Shown one piece after another: positions 46,501-58,235 of a stretch of DNA of 64,000 bases. Positions within the stretch are counted from its first letter, which is position 1. Each line of letters opens with the position of its first letter. A program made the position numbers and the translations under genes. This DNA is from Porites lobata (lineage: Eukaryota; Cnidaria; Anthozoa; Scleractinia; Poritidae), in the NCBI GenBank assembly GCA_942486035.1, contig CALNXK010000020.1:3173001-3237000 (forward strand), given 5' to 3'. The notes under the pieces are model-generated. The model saw only the letters and a list, made by a program, of their open reading frames with translations, did not search any database and had not been told where the DNA came from.

Positions 46501-49500
46501 GTTCTACTTTTTGCAGCAAAATCAGTAGGTGTTGCGCGCTTTGTCAGTCCAAAGCAAACGTTTTTGCAAAAGTGACGTAACTCCCGTGTAAGAAGAAGTT
46601 ACTATTCACGCAACTTACAACAACTTGATTTGTTGCAAGAGAGGTTTGAACGTGCGCGAAAAACGCGCAACATTGCTTTTCAACTTGTTTTGTATTAATG
46701 TTGCAAAACATGTTGCATGTTTTTGCTGGCTGCTTCACTGTAGCTTTAGACAAAACAGGGAGCTTAAGCAACAACGACGGCGACGGCAACGGCGACGGCA
46801 ACGAAAACGTCATTTGAAAAGTGAATTCGCGCTGCTTCAAACTCAATCACGTTTAATCCATCTCGTTCAATTCGGCAAATGTTGGCAGATTATTCTGGAG
46901 TTCAAGTCCCAAGGACTGTTTTGTAGTTCAAGAAAAGAAAAAGAAAATCGTTGTCTTGTGTCCACGTACGCGTCCTCCGAAAAATGTGAAACTGGGAAGT
47001 TTCACGTCGTAATCGTGCAGTGACGGCAAAGAAATGTACAAAAACTGGGCGTGAAGTACGGGCAAAGTTGTTGTTTTGCTAATCTAAACCTGTTAAAGGT
47101 TTGAACCCAGAAGTCATTTCAAAAGTAGGTTGAGTTTGATCGTCCGGGTGAACGTAGTCCTGAATACTGACAGACGAGCAATAACGTCGCGACGTCTTTG
47201 ACCAATCAGATCAATAACCAGAGTATAACACCATCAACTGACGTGATACAACTCACTTTGACTCTGAAGATGACTACCGCACAGGTTGTCGAAACGTCAG
47301 TCAATGTCAACAACAACAGTCCTATTCAGGACTACGTTCACCCAGACGATCAAACTCAACCTACTTTTTTTAATCTAAACCTATTGCTTTTTTTGCCGTT
47401 CTCGCTGCCGTCGCCGTCGTAGTTGCCTATAAGCTTCCTAATTATGGTACGATCACAGGACGATCACCACTAATAATGGTCCGATCACCACTAATAATGG
47501 TCCGATCACCACTAATAATGGTCCGATCACCACTAATAATGGTCCGATCACCACTAATAATGGTCCGATCACCACTAATAATGGTCCGATCACCACTAAT
47601 AATGGTCCGATCACCACTAATAATAGTCCGATCACAACCCCTGTTAACGTGATAACAAATTAAGCACAACGTATAACACAACAAGAGGCAACAACAGGCC
47701 ACCGTTAGGTTATGTCAGATATCTTAACATATTTCATGCCTCTTAGAAGATTTGAAAATCATAATATCACCCCCCCCCCCTCCCCTCAAATTTTGTCTAT
47801 ATGGATCTTAAACTCGTTCGTTTTGCAACATTACAAAAAAAAGAAAGCGTATCGTAGACAGAGTAGTAAAATCAAACCGATTCGATTTATAGTGTGTATT
47901 TTGTACTTCCTAGGGGTTCCAAGTATCATAAAAAGGATTCGTCAGCTTTACAAACGTCGTGAAGGACGGCTGGTACCATTTCCATGGTGCGACGAACTTG
48001 ATTTCAACCTGAATGACATTTTCACCCGGCTGAAGATCGTGAACAAAGAAAAAACAAGAGGAAAATTGACCGATGATGAAATCACCAACGTGACCGCTAT
48101 CTTTAGACCCCACCCTGATTGCCAGAAACCACGGATTCTTTTGATCGAAGGGGAACCTGGCATGGGAAAAACCACCTACTCACAAAAACTGGCGTATGAC
48201 TGGGCAACTGAACAAGATGAATGGGACGAGTCTTTTCCATCGATTGAAGTCCTGCTCTTGCTTCGATGTAATGATATCAAATCTGGCATCTGGGAAGCGA
48301 TTGACGATCAACTTCTTCCTAATGATGTTGACAAACAGGCTAAAGAGGATTTTTTAAGATTCATTCGGGAAAATCAGGCAAAAGTTCTCCTACTACTTGA
48401 TGGTTTGGATGAAGCAGATTCCCATAAACTAGACATGTATTACTCGCTCGTTCAGAGTAAACTCCTCGCAGCTTGTCACATTGTCGTTACTTCTCGTCAT
48501 GAGGCTGGAAAGAAAGTAAGGCCATACTGTGACACCCTGTGGGAGATTGTAGGATTTTCTAAAGAGGATGCCGAAAGTTTTATCAGAAAGTATTTTAAAG
48601 GCAAGGAACACTTGGCTGAGGAGTTGATTAAACGATTGATACTCCCAGAGTATTCCACTGGTGATCCGCTTGAAACGTTAGGCGAGTTAACTAAAAATCC
48701 ACTTAATACAGCTTTACTATGTTGTCTTTTCGAGGATTTCGAAGGTGTCCTTCCAACAAGCAGAACTGAGCTGTACGTTGAAATGGTTTTCTTTGTTTTA
48801 AGAAGATATGAGAAAAAAAACGGACTTGGAAGCAGCGATGAAGACTTGATTTTAGTGTATAAAAAACAACTTTTGCAGTTGGGCAGCTTCGCTTTCGAAT
48901 CCCTCCTCAAAGGGGAGTTATACTTTGAAAAAAAGGACGAAATCGTCAAGCCTATCAATTTTGGATTCTTTTCTTTTCAGCAAGGTGGCTCCAAGCGCAA
49001 GCCTTGCACGCGTTGTGCATTTTTACACAAGAGCTTTCAGGAGTTTTTTGCTGGCTTTTTTCTTGCGTTTCAGATTATCGACAAAGAAAGAGACTTTTCC
49101 TCACTTGCAGATGATAAGAGATACTTGGATAAACTGAGACAAGTCTTTTTTTTCATGAGTGGAATCATAGCCTCACGTAGTGAGGAAACTGCCGAATCCT
49201 TCTTTATTAATATCGCTGAAAAAATCAACTCTGCCGAAGACTATAAGTCATATTTCAAGTTAGCTTGTGAGTGCTTGTTGGAATGCTCAAGTGATGAGGA
49301 AAACGTTCAAACTCGCTTAGTTCGTACTTTAGGTGAGCACCTTGACATGTCCCTGACTAAAGATTTTTACTTAACTGGGATAAACGCTGCTGGTGCTTCT
49401 GCAATTTCCATAGCCCTCACAGGAAACTCCTCCCTGATTAGTTTGGATTTGGGTGATAACAGTATAGGTGATGCCGGTGCTTCGTCTCTTTCTCAGGCCC

Positions 49501-50795
49501 TCAAAGAAAACTCCTGCCTAAATACTTTGAATTTAAATGGTAACCGTATTGGTGAAGCCGGTGCTTCTTCTCTTTCTCAGGCTCTCACAGCAAACTGCTC
49601 CCTAAATACTTTAAATTTAAGTCGTAACTTTTTGAGTGGCGCTGGTGCTTCTTCTCTTTCTCTTGCCCTCACAGCAAACTCCTCACTGACCACTTTGGAT
49701 TTAAGTCGTAACCTAATTGACAGCGCTGGTGCTTCTTCTCTTTTCCGGGCCCTCACAGCAAATTCCTCACTGACTTCCTTGGATTTGACGTATAACAGTA
49801 TTGGTAACGATGGTGCTTCTTCTCTTTCTCAGGCCCTCGCAGGAAACTCCTCCCTGACTTCTTTGGATTTGAGTTATAACAGTATTAGTGAGGCTGATGC
49901 TTCTTCTCTTTCTCGGGTCCTCACAGCAAACCCCTCCCTGACTACTTTGAAGTTAATTGGAAACAGTATTGGTGACACCGGTGCTTCTTGTCTTTCTCGG
50001 GCCCTCACCGCAAATTCCGCCCTGACTACTTTGAAGTTAAGTGGTAACAGTATTGGTGACGCCGGCGCATCTTCTCTTTCTCAGGCCCTCAAAGTGAACT
50101 CCACTCTGTCTACTTTGGAATTGGGTTATAACATTATTGGCGAAGCTGGTGCTTCTTCTCTTTCTCAGGCCCTCACAGCAAATTCTTCCCTGACTTCTTT
50201 GGATTTGATGCATAACAGTATTGGCGAAGCCGGTGCTTCTTTTCTATCTCAGGCCCTCACAATAAACTCCACCCTGACTAGTTTAGATTTGCTTTATAAC
50301 AGTATTGGTGACGCCGGTGCTTCTTCTCTTTCTCACGCCCTCAAAGCAAACTCCTCCCTGACTACTTTGGATTTGGGTACTAACGTTATTGGCGACGTTG
50401 GTGCCTCTTCTCTTTCCCAGGCCCTCTCAGCAAACTCCTCCCTGACTACTTTGAATTTGGTTGGTAACGTTATTGGCGACGTTGGGGCTTCTTCTATTTC
50501 CCAGGCCCTCACAGTAAACTCCTCCCTGACTACTTTGGATTTGGGCCGTAACTTTATTGGTGACACTGGTGCCTCTTCTCTTTCTCAGGCCCTCGCAGCA
50601 AACTCCTGCCTGACGTCTTTGGATTTGGGTTATAACTGTATTGGCGACGATGGTGCTTTGGAACTTTCCCAGAAACTCACAGCAAATTCCTCTCAGACTT
50701 ATTTACATTTAAGTGGTAACAGCATTAGCGACACCGTTGCATCTCTCTTTCCCAGGCTTTCACAGCCAATTCTTAGGCCTACTCTGGGCCCTTAA
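43511..50795 (+). CDS. PNP-like nucleosidase/NACHT/LRR receptor (NLR), 1313 aa, five coding exons
   Basis: Coding exons: 43511-44216, 44853-45038, 45468-45533, 46103-46204 and 47914-50795. All four junctions are GT-AG in phase 1 and give 1313 residues without a stop. A TGA four codons before the first ATG fixes the start. Residues about 40-296 form a phosphorylase/nucleosidase domain: VISVGACSGLNP (V120 on), LGDVIVSA, VEMEGEG (E231, E233) and GIADFADG (D256). Residues 297-353 are a polar linker with a basic patch, GRKRKLAEHH. The NACHT ATPase has Walker A GEPGMGKT (433-440) and Walker B VLLLLDGLDEAD (511-522). From residue 858 there are sixteen 28-residue LRRs of ribonuclease-inhibitor type. 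NLRs sense ligands with LRRs and oligomerise through NACHT. The N-terminal family includes ATP nucleosidases of bacterial defence systems, so an effector role in nucleotide cleavage is inferred. There is no signal peptide; it is probably cytosolic. A frame open back to 47712 is intron. Confidence 0.88.
46380..46745 (+). repeat. TTGTTGCA-rich intronic repeat
   Basis: The words TTGTTGCA, TGTTGCAA and GTTGCAAAA recur throughout this part of the last intron. It looks like a decayed dispersed repeat and has no coding signature. Confidence 0.4.
47121..47368. mobile_element. 248-bp inverted-repeat element in the last intron
   Basis: AAAAGTAGGTTGAGTTTGAT and its complement ATCAAACTCAACCTACTTTT form about 45-bp ends, with one or two mismatches further in. 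The plus strand is open through 47198-47422 but gives only low-complexity sequence. Confidence 0.75.
47461..47640 (+). repeat. 21-bp tandem repeat, about 8.5 copies
   Basis: CGATCACCACTAATAATGGT plus one base repeats from 47461; the units are virtually identical until the last. It lies 270 bases before the NACHT-LRR exon. Period 21 keeps a minus-strand frame open, which is not a gene. Confidence 0.95.
49425..50792 (+). repeat. Sixteen 84-bp units encoding LRRs
   Basis: Fifteen complete units and one shortened final unit, each starting at an Asn codon (NSSLTTLDLxxNxIGDAGA-like). Length is exactly 84 bases without indels for 15 units, all in a single exon. Variation concentrates at the two residues after LDL and around the Ser-Ile-Gly segment. 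Confidence 0.92.
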
Positions 50796-53474
50796 GTCGC
50801 CCTAATTTTAGGTGACTTAGGGCGATTTAGGGCGACTTTAGGAAAATTTGCTCAAAATCTTGTGCGACTTAAGGCGATATAAGGTGACATATTAAGTGAA
50901 TTAAATGTTAGTGTATACAAATTTGACATCTACTGATAACACCAGCTCTCTAGGGACACAATGTCATAGCATAAGTTAATTCAGTCTTGGAGACAACTTC
51001 ATTAGTCTTCCAAATTTTCAACAATCTCAACACATAGAATACTAAAATAGTAATGTTACCTAATATTTTGAACATTAAATATCACGGTAGCTTGTGTTGC
51101 AGATGTATTCTAACCGTGGTTAGAATGCATCCTTGTTCTGGGCTCCAACGCACTCAACGAATTACCGGCATTTTGAGTTTCCCTTCAACATGATTGGCAA
51201 ATGGACAATGGCATTTTTAACAGTCCAGTCCTTGCACGTACACAAATCCTGGTACACGCACCGGGGGAGGGGGTGGGGCAGAACTAGGATTTTGCCGCTG
51301 TTTTGCAGACGGACTTATCCCGGAGCCGAGTTAGTTCCATCTGTGGCACAGGCTAATATCAAGGGTGTTGGTTTAGTGTTACATTAGCAGAGACAAAATC
51401 TGAGTTAGAAGCAACCAAAAGAGTAAATTTTCTCTTAACCTTTAAATGAATTATTGTACAATACAAGGGACAAAAAAATCAATGGTTCCTTCGTTTCTTT
51501 TTCCGAAAAAGAAAACTCTAGAAGTAAAGTATTTCAGTACATCTCTGTAAAATACTGTAAGCTGGTTTGTAGCAAAAACTTTATATTGAAGTGTCTTTTT
51601 TTCATAATTTGACAACAAACATTAAAGTAATTAATTTAAAACATTTAAAATCACTTATCGATATCGCACACTATGGAAATGACGATCCCATTGTATGTCT
51701 TGGCAGTTGCTCTGCCAATGATTGTCCTCACACGTTTGTCAAAGAGGGTGTTTTTCCAATTGCATTCAAAATGCAAAGTTGGTAGTTTTCGCGGCATATA
51801 TTGCTCCTTTCCTGTCTCAGTCAATACTTGCTTAGCTAGTGAACCGTACTCTCTTCCCATGGTGTCTTTGGAAATTTTGCAATCGGGTTGATTTCATGAG
51901 TGCATTTATACCCGCGGAAACAACGAAGGGGAGGGGGGTACTGTATACACGAGAAAACTCGCACCTGCGCCAGTTTCATATCAGGGTGACTTTTTGATTT
52001 TGTATCGCGTTTACATGATGATGGGTCATTTGATGTCTCGGTTATTTGTAGGTACACTTCATGTTGATAAAATACCCGTGCGATTAAAAATCGCAAAGAT
52101 TGCGCATGCGCTACCCGTTCCCTGTCCACCGGCAGACCGATTTCACACCGAAATGGGTGGTCGTTTCGTGTTTACATGATACCGTTACGAAATTTCGTAC
52201 CGGTGTGAAATTCTCGCCCTGGTACAACAGCCGGGGTGAACTCACGCCGGAGTGACTCGCGCCGGCATGACATTGTGTATCATGTAAACAAATATAGAGC
52301 CATGAGAGGGAACAGGAGTGAACTCACGCTGGCGCCCCGGTGTCATGTAAACACCCCCTAACCTTAGCTTCAACCAACCTCGCTCTGTTCCACACGGCAG
52401 CGTTTACGCTCTCAGCATAAAAGAAAGCATGCGTCATGTTTAAACCGATGGCAATATCAAGTGTAAATGTTGCCATTAATATCTCGGAAATTTCCATTTA
52501 AAAGGAGATCTTCAAACTATAGCCTGCGTGGCAGGCGTTAAAAGGGAGGGGGAAGGGGTAAATTTAGACCGCGAGGGAGAAAGGAAAGGAAGTATTTAGT
52601 CGAAAGCCGCGTATCGTGAGGCCAGGGGGAAAAAAAGCCATGCTATGCTTGGCCCATAAAGTTTTTTGGTTACAATTTTGTGGCCGGTTCCAGCCGTTCA
52701 ATACTGGACAGAAAAAAAGATACCCCTTTCCGCCTTTGGGCTATCGTTGCTGGGACTCCGGGAAACCGGAAACAGGCCAGTTTTCTCCAGCGTTCAACCG
52801 ACCACATTACTTTTATGATCAGAAAGAAAAAGTACAATTTTCTTTTTGAAAATTTATCAAATCATTCCCTAATTCAATCAAACCACGGAAGGTGGTATTA
52901 TTATTGGATAAACCACACGAGACCCACATAGTCAGAAAGAGGAACCCGAGGTTTACAAAATCCTCGAATTTGGTGTTTATCGGAAGAATTTTGAACGAGA
53001 TACAGAGACTCAGAAACTCCCAAATTTACTTTAAAAAAAGAGTCAACGCACATTAAGTCATCAAAATTCAAACTAAAGAATCATCGATCCTCCTGCGTTT
53101 TTGCTTTGATGAAGTATTTTTAGAGCAGCTAAAAACTAATATTTATAAAAATTTTACTTCTAAAGGATTTTTTTCGTTTTATGTTAGAGTAAGCTTGAAT
53201 TTATAAGCCTTTGCGTGACGGAGAGAATTGTTATGTAGATTAAAAAAGTGACTTTGTCTTATTTTGTTGAATTTTGCTAGCTCAATAGTTATTTCATTAG
53301 AAAAATTATTACTTTAATCGAGTTATGAGTTCCTTGAAAGATGGATTCAAGCCTGAAAACTCAGTGACAGACATTAAAACTCAGACTGTTTATGCTGGTT
53401 TTCCCGATGGGCACCAATATGGCTCCCGCACGGCGCTCTATAAATTTGTGTAAATCATTTCTCCGAATAACTCA
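50796..53474. other. Gene-free stretch downstream of gene A
   Basis: 50798-50890 contains short direct repeats of GGCGACTTA-type words. 51990-52370 contains three GTTTACATGAT-type words and GAACTCACGC repeats, probably a decayed MITE cluster. No coding sequence was recognised. Confidence 0.45.
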
Positions 53475-53805
53475 CAGTGAGCCGTTGACCATAGTCTGCA
53501 AAGGGCTTTTTGAGCCAGTTTCAAACAACAACAACAACAACAATAACAACTTTATTACACATTAAACAGTTTACAAGTAATAAATTAAAGTGAACTAAAA
53601 AGAAAAAAAGAAAAGGCTGAGGAGTGTAAAACAAAAGAAATCACATTGACATTCATGGATAAATACCAGCAGTCTCAGTGAAAAACACCCCTGATATATT
53701 AATTGCGGGCAACCAGAGGAGCCCAGAATCGTAATCTTCAGGTTGCTGTTACGAATTCTTGGCATGAACGGAATGCAGAGAGTAGAACTCAATCGTGTGA
53801 CCTTC
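53475..53805 (+). repeat. Dispersed repeat R1, copy 2, with a retroelement tail insertion
   Basis: Homologous to 32591-32882. Between TTTCAAA and GGCTGAGGAG it has an extra 85 bases or so (about 53528-53613) starting with (CAA)n and CTTTATTACACATT, which read in reverse is a short LINE or SINE 3' end with a (TTG)n tail. Copy 1 lacks it, so copy 1 gives the empty site. Confidence 0.65.
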
Positions 53806-54173
53806 TTCCAAGTAACCAGAACTCGCAGGAAATCTTCCTACGTGCATAATGGTTTGTAGAGATTGAAGAGAAAACAGTGGGAAAAAAAATGGAAAACCAG
53901 CGACTTTTTCGAGGAAATGCGGTTGAGCATTAACAGCCATGTGCGTTAGGTTACAAAGCTATCCTAAATGTATTTATTGGTCTTCTTAATAAAGCCTCGA
54001 TACTGTGATAAACATGATAGTAACGCTATGCGGTAGCCTTCAGAGCGGACTTCCCTAACCGTTATTCTCACTTCCCGCCCTTCACCCCAGTTCATCCTTC
54101 CCGGGTCTTGTGCGTGTCACGCAGTCAAAGACATCAGGAAACCCCGATGATCGGAGCGGACAACTCCCATTAG

Positions 54174-55224
54174 GGTGGCTCGATACAGTTTTCAGGGTCA
54201 ATACCTCCCAAGTTTGAGCGTAAACTACATCGCCATAAACAAAGATTTGGAAAAAATAACACCACAGTTGTATTCGATAAAGATGAAAATTTGTTATGAT
54301 CAGGTTTGCAATGACGTCGGAGCAATGAAGTGAGAGCCTCCCTTTATTCAGGGGTATTGTCTCCAAGTTTTATATTTTCGTGCACAACAATAGCAAGCAT
54401 TTTTACGTATGTCACGCAATGTTAGTACTGCTGTTCACGTGAAAATGAAACTTTGAGACAATAGCCCTGAATAATGAGAGGCTCTCACTTGTAAACACAA
54501 AATTTCTGACAAAATATTAGCGAATTATAGCCCTTATTTTACTATCTAACAATATATCAATAACCTTGAAACTAAGAGGTCATATAAAAGGAGGGTTAAT
54601 CTCAAGAGTCTTAAATTTTTTACAAAATGTATCGAGCGGTTTAAAAATTATTTGCTAATTTGTTAAAGTAGACCGAAATGTTTACATTACCGCTAACAAG
54701 AGCTCCCCGATACATACTAATCAAATCCTTCTTTCTAGCAATCCGCTGGAGGTATCTCCATGATCTTTCACACACGCTTTAAAAAAGATTGAAGCTACTA
54801 TGAGGTGAAATTGCATGTCAAAAGCGCTTTGTTTAGTACAGATAACAGTCAAACACCAAGATCGCCTTTTTTTACCGTATTTCTAACAATAAAAACTTCT
54901 TCCGAAAATATCTTGATAACGCTCTTACAGATTTCGCTTAAACTTCACTAACGGTGAGGCGGCTATTGGAGGAAAAAGCTCCAGTAGTAAACGATTTTGG
55001 AAGAACAGTTCCCAGTGCCGAGAAATATTGCTGCAAGTAAAATAGGTAATGGCATCATTTCGTTGCTATGACAACTCCGACGTCATTGCAACCCTGATCA
55101 TAACAAATTTTTGTCTTTATCTAATACAACTGTGGTGTCAATTTTTCCAAATCTTTGTTTATGGCGAAGTAGTTTATGCTCCAGCTTGGGAGATATTAAA
55201 CCTGAAAAACTGTATCGAGCCACC
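54174..55224. repeat. Inverted repeat, 150-bp arms
   Basis: The arm at 54174-54321 (GGTGGCTCGATACAGTTTTC on) is matched in reverse at 55074-55224 with roughly 85-90% identity. A second, shorter hairpin (54329-54386 with 54434-54490, around GAGAGCCT and ATTCAGG) starts where the left arm ends. Open frames inside are accidental. Confidence 0.65.
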
Positions 55225-55644
55225 TTACATTGCCATTAATGCATTAGAGCCTTAAAACAGCGTCGTATAATTTACGGTCATACATACATACCGAGTGTTC
55301 TGTCGGACACATTCGGGTCGATTCGGCTAGTACAACCCTTCCCAAATCAAGGTTATTAACTGGATGCCCTTTCCTGTCCGCGACATTGAAAACAGAACTG
55401 CCATTGTCTAGCGAGCACAGCAAGCTCTCCCACCAGTGGGAAAGCTTGCTCGCAGACTACCCATTGTCAAGCATAATACAAAAAACCCGGAACACGCACC
55501 CCAATTCTCGTTAATATAATTCACTTTGTTACTCGCATAACTTTGCTTGATTGACAGTAAGTTTTGCGACCTTTGTTATTGTAGAATTGTGATTGGACAC
55601 TAGATCACTGACGTCATAATAATTATGTCGTGCTACTACATCTA

Positions 55645-55748
55645 ATCTAAATCGGCGTCCGCTTTCCGTGACACTTTCTTAGCACAATCGCTAATCTAAG
55701 CTTTGTAAAGTCGCTGTTTCTACCAGAGTCCGTGGACCGTGCTTACAG
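55645..55748 (+). other. Probable 5' UTR exon of NLR gene B
   Basis: CTAAATCGGCGTCCGCTTTC through GCTTACAG, with donor GTTTGC, mirrors 41720-41828. It is conserved outside coding sequence, consistent with a duplicated promoter and first exon. Confidence 0.5.
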
Positions 55749-56267
55749 GTTTGCTTCTTACTTTTTGTTTAATCTATTACGTAAAACGTAGCTCAATGAG
55801 GGATGGTCTTTCCTTTGAGCACTCATGATGTCGTGCTATTGAATCTTTATGCTAAACGAATCATAAACCGACCATGAACATAGAGAACATTCGCGTAGCT
55901 CTCGAATGTTCAACCAGTGACTGGTCGATGAAAAGCTAAACTGTTCGGTTTACATTAGAGGGTCTGAATGGGGAGTCCATATGTCGTTTGTCGGTAAATC
56001 TCGGTATTTAAATGATTAACAAAGCAAGTTAATTATTCATATTCGTTTTTCAATTCACACAGTTTAACATCTAAACAAGTGTAAAACTTCTTCATTCATC
56101 GTCAGTTCATCATTTGATTGCAATGGAACTTCATTTTAAAGTCTGGTTTGTTTAGCTACGCGATAGATAATTTAAATTAACAGTCCGATGACCATGACGC
56201 CGTTACTTACGTTCTGTGAGTCCGAAGGTCGCTGAGGAGACCAATCCCAGCACGCAAGTGTCGGTAG

Positions 56268-56530
56268 TTTCGAAAACGAAGCACTCGAAAACGAAGACCG
56301 AAGCACGAAGCACCCAAATCTCGAAAACGAAGACCCCTAAATCTCGAAAACGAAGCACCCAAAACTCGAAAACGAAGCAACCAAAATTCGAAAACGAAGC
56401 ACCCAAAACTCGAAAACGAAGACCCCTAAATCTCGAACACGAAGCACCCAAAACTCGAAAACGAAGCAACCAAAATTCGAAAACGAAGCACCCTAGATCG
56501 AAAACGAAGCACCCAAAAACTCGACACCGG
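56268..56530 (+). repeat. Minisatellite of about 20-22 bp units
   Basis: CTCGAAAACGAAGCACCCAA recurs about a dozen times with variable length. It lies in the first intron of gene B and has no counterpart in gene A. The 153-residue Lys/Thr-rich frame through it is an artefact. Confidence 0.85.
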
Positions 56531-57289
56531 TCTGTCCTTTATAAACACGAGACCAATGCTAATACAACAGGAATCAAGCACGATAACGAATCGAATGCAG
56601 TTCAAATCTACTCAAGTTGTAAATGCATTTCCGCCGCTGCGTGGGAGGCCCGGTGGGAGGCCATGTTTTGGACGTGATCAGAAAACCGAGAGCCAAAAAA
56701 ATGCATATTAAGGTAAGAAACTGAAAAAATCTAATAAACAAAATACGATTTATTTTTGAATTCAAATATCCCCACAATGTCGGGCCATACGGTCGGTTGT
56801 CGGCTAACGGGTGAGTTTCCTCTGTTTCCTGTCGGTAGTAGGTAATTTTGTTTCTTGTTTTGTCGGAGTCACTTATATTTTTCGCCGTTTGTCGCTAGTC
56901 GTTTAACCCCATTCAGACCATCACGTTAGCTTGGGAAAGTAAATACGATTTATTTCTGGGTTAATTATTTAAATCAGTTGACTTCACGGAACCCTAACGC
57001 GAGAAACACTAGGTTCTTGTGCTTTTAGTTTGACGTTCAATTTGTGTTGTAATGGGGATTGACGAATTCTCACTTTGACTTTCGACTGAAAAAAGTAATT
57101 TATCGCAGCGAGATTTTTATATTTCAAGATCTTCCCGTCTGCTCCAGAGGCTACTAGACCGTGAATTGTCAATTCACTATTGTTGACTCATACCTTCGGC
57201 ATGCGTTCAAACCTGAAATGTGATGGTTTAATTACCGAGAGAAAAAAGCTACAAGTCATTACATTATACATTTAATGTAGTTGTAGGTG

Positions 57290-57593
57290 TACCTTAAAAT
57301 TCCGCATATAAGCCCCTTTATGTATAAGCCCCTCCAAATATAAGACCCCTAAACCGGTAACGCAAGAAACCCTCCGTTAAATCGCCCCTCCAAATATAAG
57401 CCCCCCGGGGGCTTGTACTTGGAAAATTGCCCTCAAATACAAAGTAAAACAAAGCTAAAACTGTACATTTACCTCCAAGTATAAGGCTAGCCCAATCGAT
57501 TTTGAAAAGCAAATATCCCTCTGTAGATAAGCCCCTCAAAAAGGGCCTTTGAAAAATATAAGCCCCGGGGCTTAGTTTCGGAATTTTACGGTA
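57290..57593. mobile_element. TACGGTAAAATTC MITE, copy 2
   Basis: The ends TACCTTAAAATTCCG and CGGAATTTTACGGTA are inverted repeats. The interior ATAAGCCCCTCCAAATATA words match 19493-19816 on the opposite strand along the whole length. Confidence 0.8.
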
Positions 57594-57898
57594 TTTTAAA
57601 GTAGATTTGTTGATCGCGTGATATATTTCAGGCCCACGTGACAACTGAGTATTGCCTTTTCCCTGCAAACGGCTGGTCCTTCGATTCACTTGGATGACCA
57701 CCTCAAATTTCAATCCCGCTTCCGGTAGGAAACGTAAAAATAGTGTTGACAATAAGTACTTTCGGGCTAAATACGTACAAACTCAAATAAAGTTTTTTTA
57801 TTATTATTATTTATAAATATAAAAAGGAAATTAATTCAGAGATTGATAATTGTAGGTGAAGAATTTTCTCTTGGGGAAAAATATTTTGTGCAAACCTA

Positions 57899-58004
57899 GA
57901 GTGATTTTACTTGAACCGTGAAACAGATATTAACAAATGGTACAAAATAGCGAGATGTAAACAAAAATTCTACTACCTATTTCACGGTTCGAGTAAAATC
58001 ACTC
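57899..58004. repeat. 106-bp hairpin
   Basis: GAGTGATTTTACTTGAACCG pairs with CGGTTCGAGTAAAATCACTC, and the pairing continues through GTGAAA. It is a short foldback MITE. Confidence 0.75.
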
Positions 58005-58026
58005 ACCTGAATAACTTGTATTCTTT

Positions 58027-58235
58027 AACCCTTTAAGCCCTAATTTCCACAAACAAATTCCCCAAACTGATTTGTATACATTTCCTTTAAGAATTAGATG
58101 AGAGAATTTGAAAACCGATCAAAGCATTTTCTCTTCAGTGATCATTTTATTAACTCTCATAACCATTTCTCTTGGCAACATATGGATATTGTTAGGAGAA
58201 AATTGATGTTGGTCACTATTGGGACTTAAAGGGTT
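58027..58235. mobile_element. AACCCTTTAAG MITE
   Basis: AACCCTTTAAGCCC at the left and GGGACTTAAAGGGTT at the right are inverted repeats about 200 bp apart. It lies just upstream of the first coding exon of gene B and is absent from gene A. Confidence 0.65.

Noticed and set aside
47198..47422. Small coding exon with TTAQVVETSVNVNNN
   Set aside because: The frame spans the inverted-repeat element at 47121-47368 and ends in poly-T/Leu; the sequence is that of the repeat.
47442..47702. Possible CRISPR-like array or repeat protein at the 21-bp repeats
   Set aside because: Units are contiguous with no spacers, and the frame results from a period of seven codons. It is a plain tandem repeat in an intron.
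47712..47913. N-terminal extension of the NACHT-LRR open frame
   Set aside because: The stretch reads low-complexity peptide through a poly-C run and ends exactly at a good acceptor (TACTTCCTAG). The phase-1 junction fits the upstream nucleosidase exons, so this part is intron.
56216..56677. 153-residue Lys/Thr-rich open frame
   Set aside because: It is generated by the GAAAACGAAGCACC minisatellite; no start context, splice sites or paralogue support.
57318..57752. 144-residue minus-strand frame
   Set aside because: It runs through the TACGGTAAAATTC MITE; the same peptide words appear at the other copy at 19582-19836.
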